DNA from: JBFJVD01 sp041624375
GTDB taxonomy: Bacteria; Chloroflexota; Anaerolineae; Anaerolineales; E44-bin32
Direction: 5' to 3'
Assembly (NCBI GenBank): GCA_041624375.1
Contig: JBFJVD010000175.1
Location: forward strand, 1 to 6,490
DNA length: 6,490 nucleotides
Positions within the stretch are counted from its first letter, which is position 1. Every line of letters starts with the position of its first letter. The position numbers and the translations under genes are program-made. Below the pieces are notes generated by a model. The model was not told where the DNA came from and ran no database searches. It worked only from the letters and a program-made list of their open reading frames with translations. This document shows positions 6,110 through 6,490 of the stretch, in pieces.

Positions 6110-6490
6110 CTAACCTGTGCTCGCGCCCCAGAGCTGGTCGCGCCGCATCGCCCGGCTGATCGCCAGCGGGATCAACAGCCAGGGCAGCAGATAGGGGCCA
6201 AAAGCGAACAGGCCCTCGAAGCCTGCGGCGGTCCAGGCGCGCGCCTCGCCGCCGGCCAGCGCCCAGGTCCAGAGGAGCGCCAAACCGCCGACAGCAACTG
6301 CGGCGGCGGTGAGCAGCGCCCGGACCGAACGGCGGGCCGCTGGCTCGGCCGCGCTCCGGTAGCGTTGAAGCAGGGCCACGATGCCAGTCGCCAGGCCTCC
6401 CAGGGTCACCAGCGCCAGCAAGGGTTCCGGCCAGGCACGAACGGCGGCGAACGCGCCGCCCGGGACGGGAATAAACCACAGGAACAGCCA
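6110..6490 (-). CDS. Membrane protein, C-terminal part only; possible short relative of the sensor-like family (gene G)
   Basis: The frame is open to the right edge, giving 126 visible residues and a TAG stop; the start lies outside the window. Three to four hydrophobic segments are visible (about 1-9, 22-41, 58-80, 90-112). I see a faint match to genes A and C in order: an FIPVPGGAF stretch against FPxGRF, LLQRYRSAAEPAARRSVRALL (40-60) against the IYRY...RQQTKW region, and IPLAISRAMRRDQLW (107-121) against PLSxxxxILRYRLxD. The protein stops exactly where the relatives continue with DIDVLINRT. It could be a naturally short or a truncated member; an unrelated alanine-rich membrane protein is also possible. 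The next gene, F, begins 19 nt later. Confidence 0.75.
   Translation of the reverse strand, partial: WLFLWFIPVPGGAFAAVRAWPEPLLALVTLGGLATGIVALLQRYRSAAEPAARRSVRALLTAAAVAVGGLALLWTWALAGGEARAWTAAGFEGLFAFGPYLLPWLLIPLAISRAMRRDQLWGASTG

Overview
All convincing genes in this GC-rich window lie on the minus strand, so the map reads from right (6490) to left (1). In transcription order there are seven genes: a truncated membrane protein cut by the right edge (6110-6490), a four-helix membrane protein (5602-6090), a DUF6220-like four-helix membrane protein (5002-5403), a membrane-anchored diheme cytochrome c (4072-4956), a polytopic sensor-like membrane protein without a kinase domain (2727-4064), a soluble cytochrome P450 (1306-2730), and a second sensor-like membrane protein paralogous to the first, cut by the left edge (1-1239). 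No tRNA, rRNA, CRISPR array, insertion sequence or plus-strand gene is supported. The long plus-strand open frames are antisense shadows of the two paralogues.

Spacing suggests one or two operons. The gaps are 19 nt, 198 nt, 45 nt, 7 nt, a 4-nt overlap (ATGA) and 66 nt. The only place with room for an internal promoter is 5404-5601. It holds a weak sigma-70-type candidate, a perfect 7-bp GC hairpin, a 10-bp palindrome and a doubtful 60-codon frame. Five genes from the DUF6220-like protein onward (E, D, C, B and A in the entries) could be transcribed from there.

The organism is not identifiable with certainty. High GC, the polytopic family with the RQQTKW and LRYRLxDIDVLINRT signatures, a small DUF6220-like protein and a P450 with an AGHETT I-helix together suggest Chloroflexota (Anaerolineae or relatives). 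Actinobacteria are the main alternative. This is inference from family distribution, not a database result.

Two functional themes appear. The first is a P450 flanked on both sides by paralogous membrane proteins that look like the sensory half of histidine kinases. The one upstream is coupled to the P450 by a stop/start overlap, and it ends before any kinase domain. The second is a possible membrane redox group: a diheme cytochrome c anchored outside the membrane, plus two small four-helix proteins with histidines in or next to predicted helices. No ferredoxin, flavodoxin or reductase that could feed the P450 is present. The partial gene at the right edge seems to be a third, strongly diverged and C-terminally short relative of the sensor-like family.
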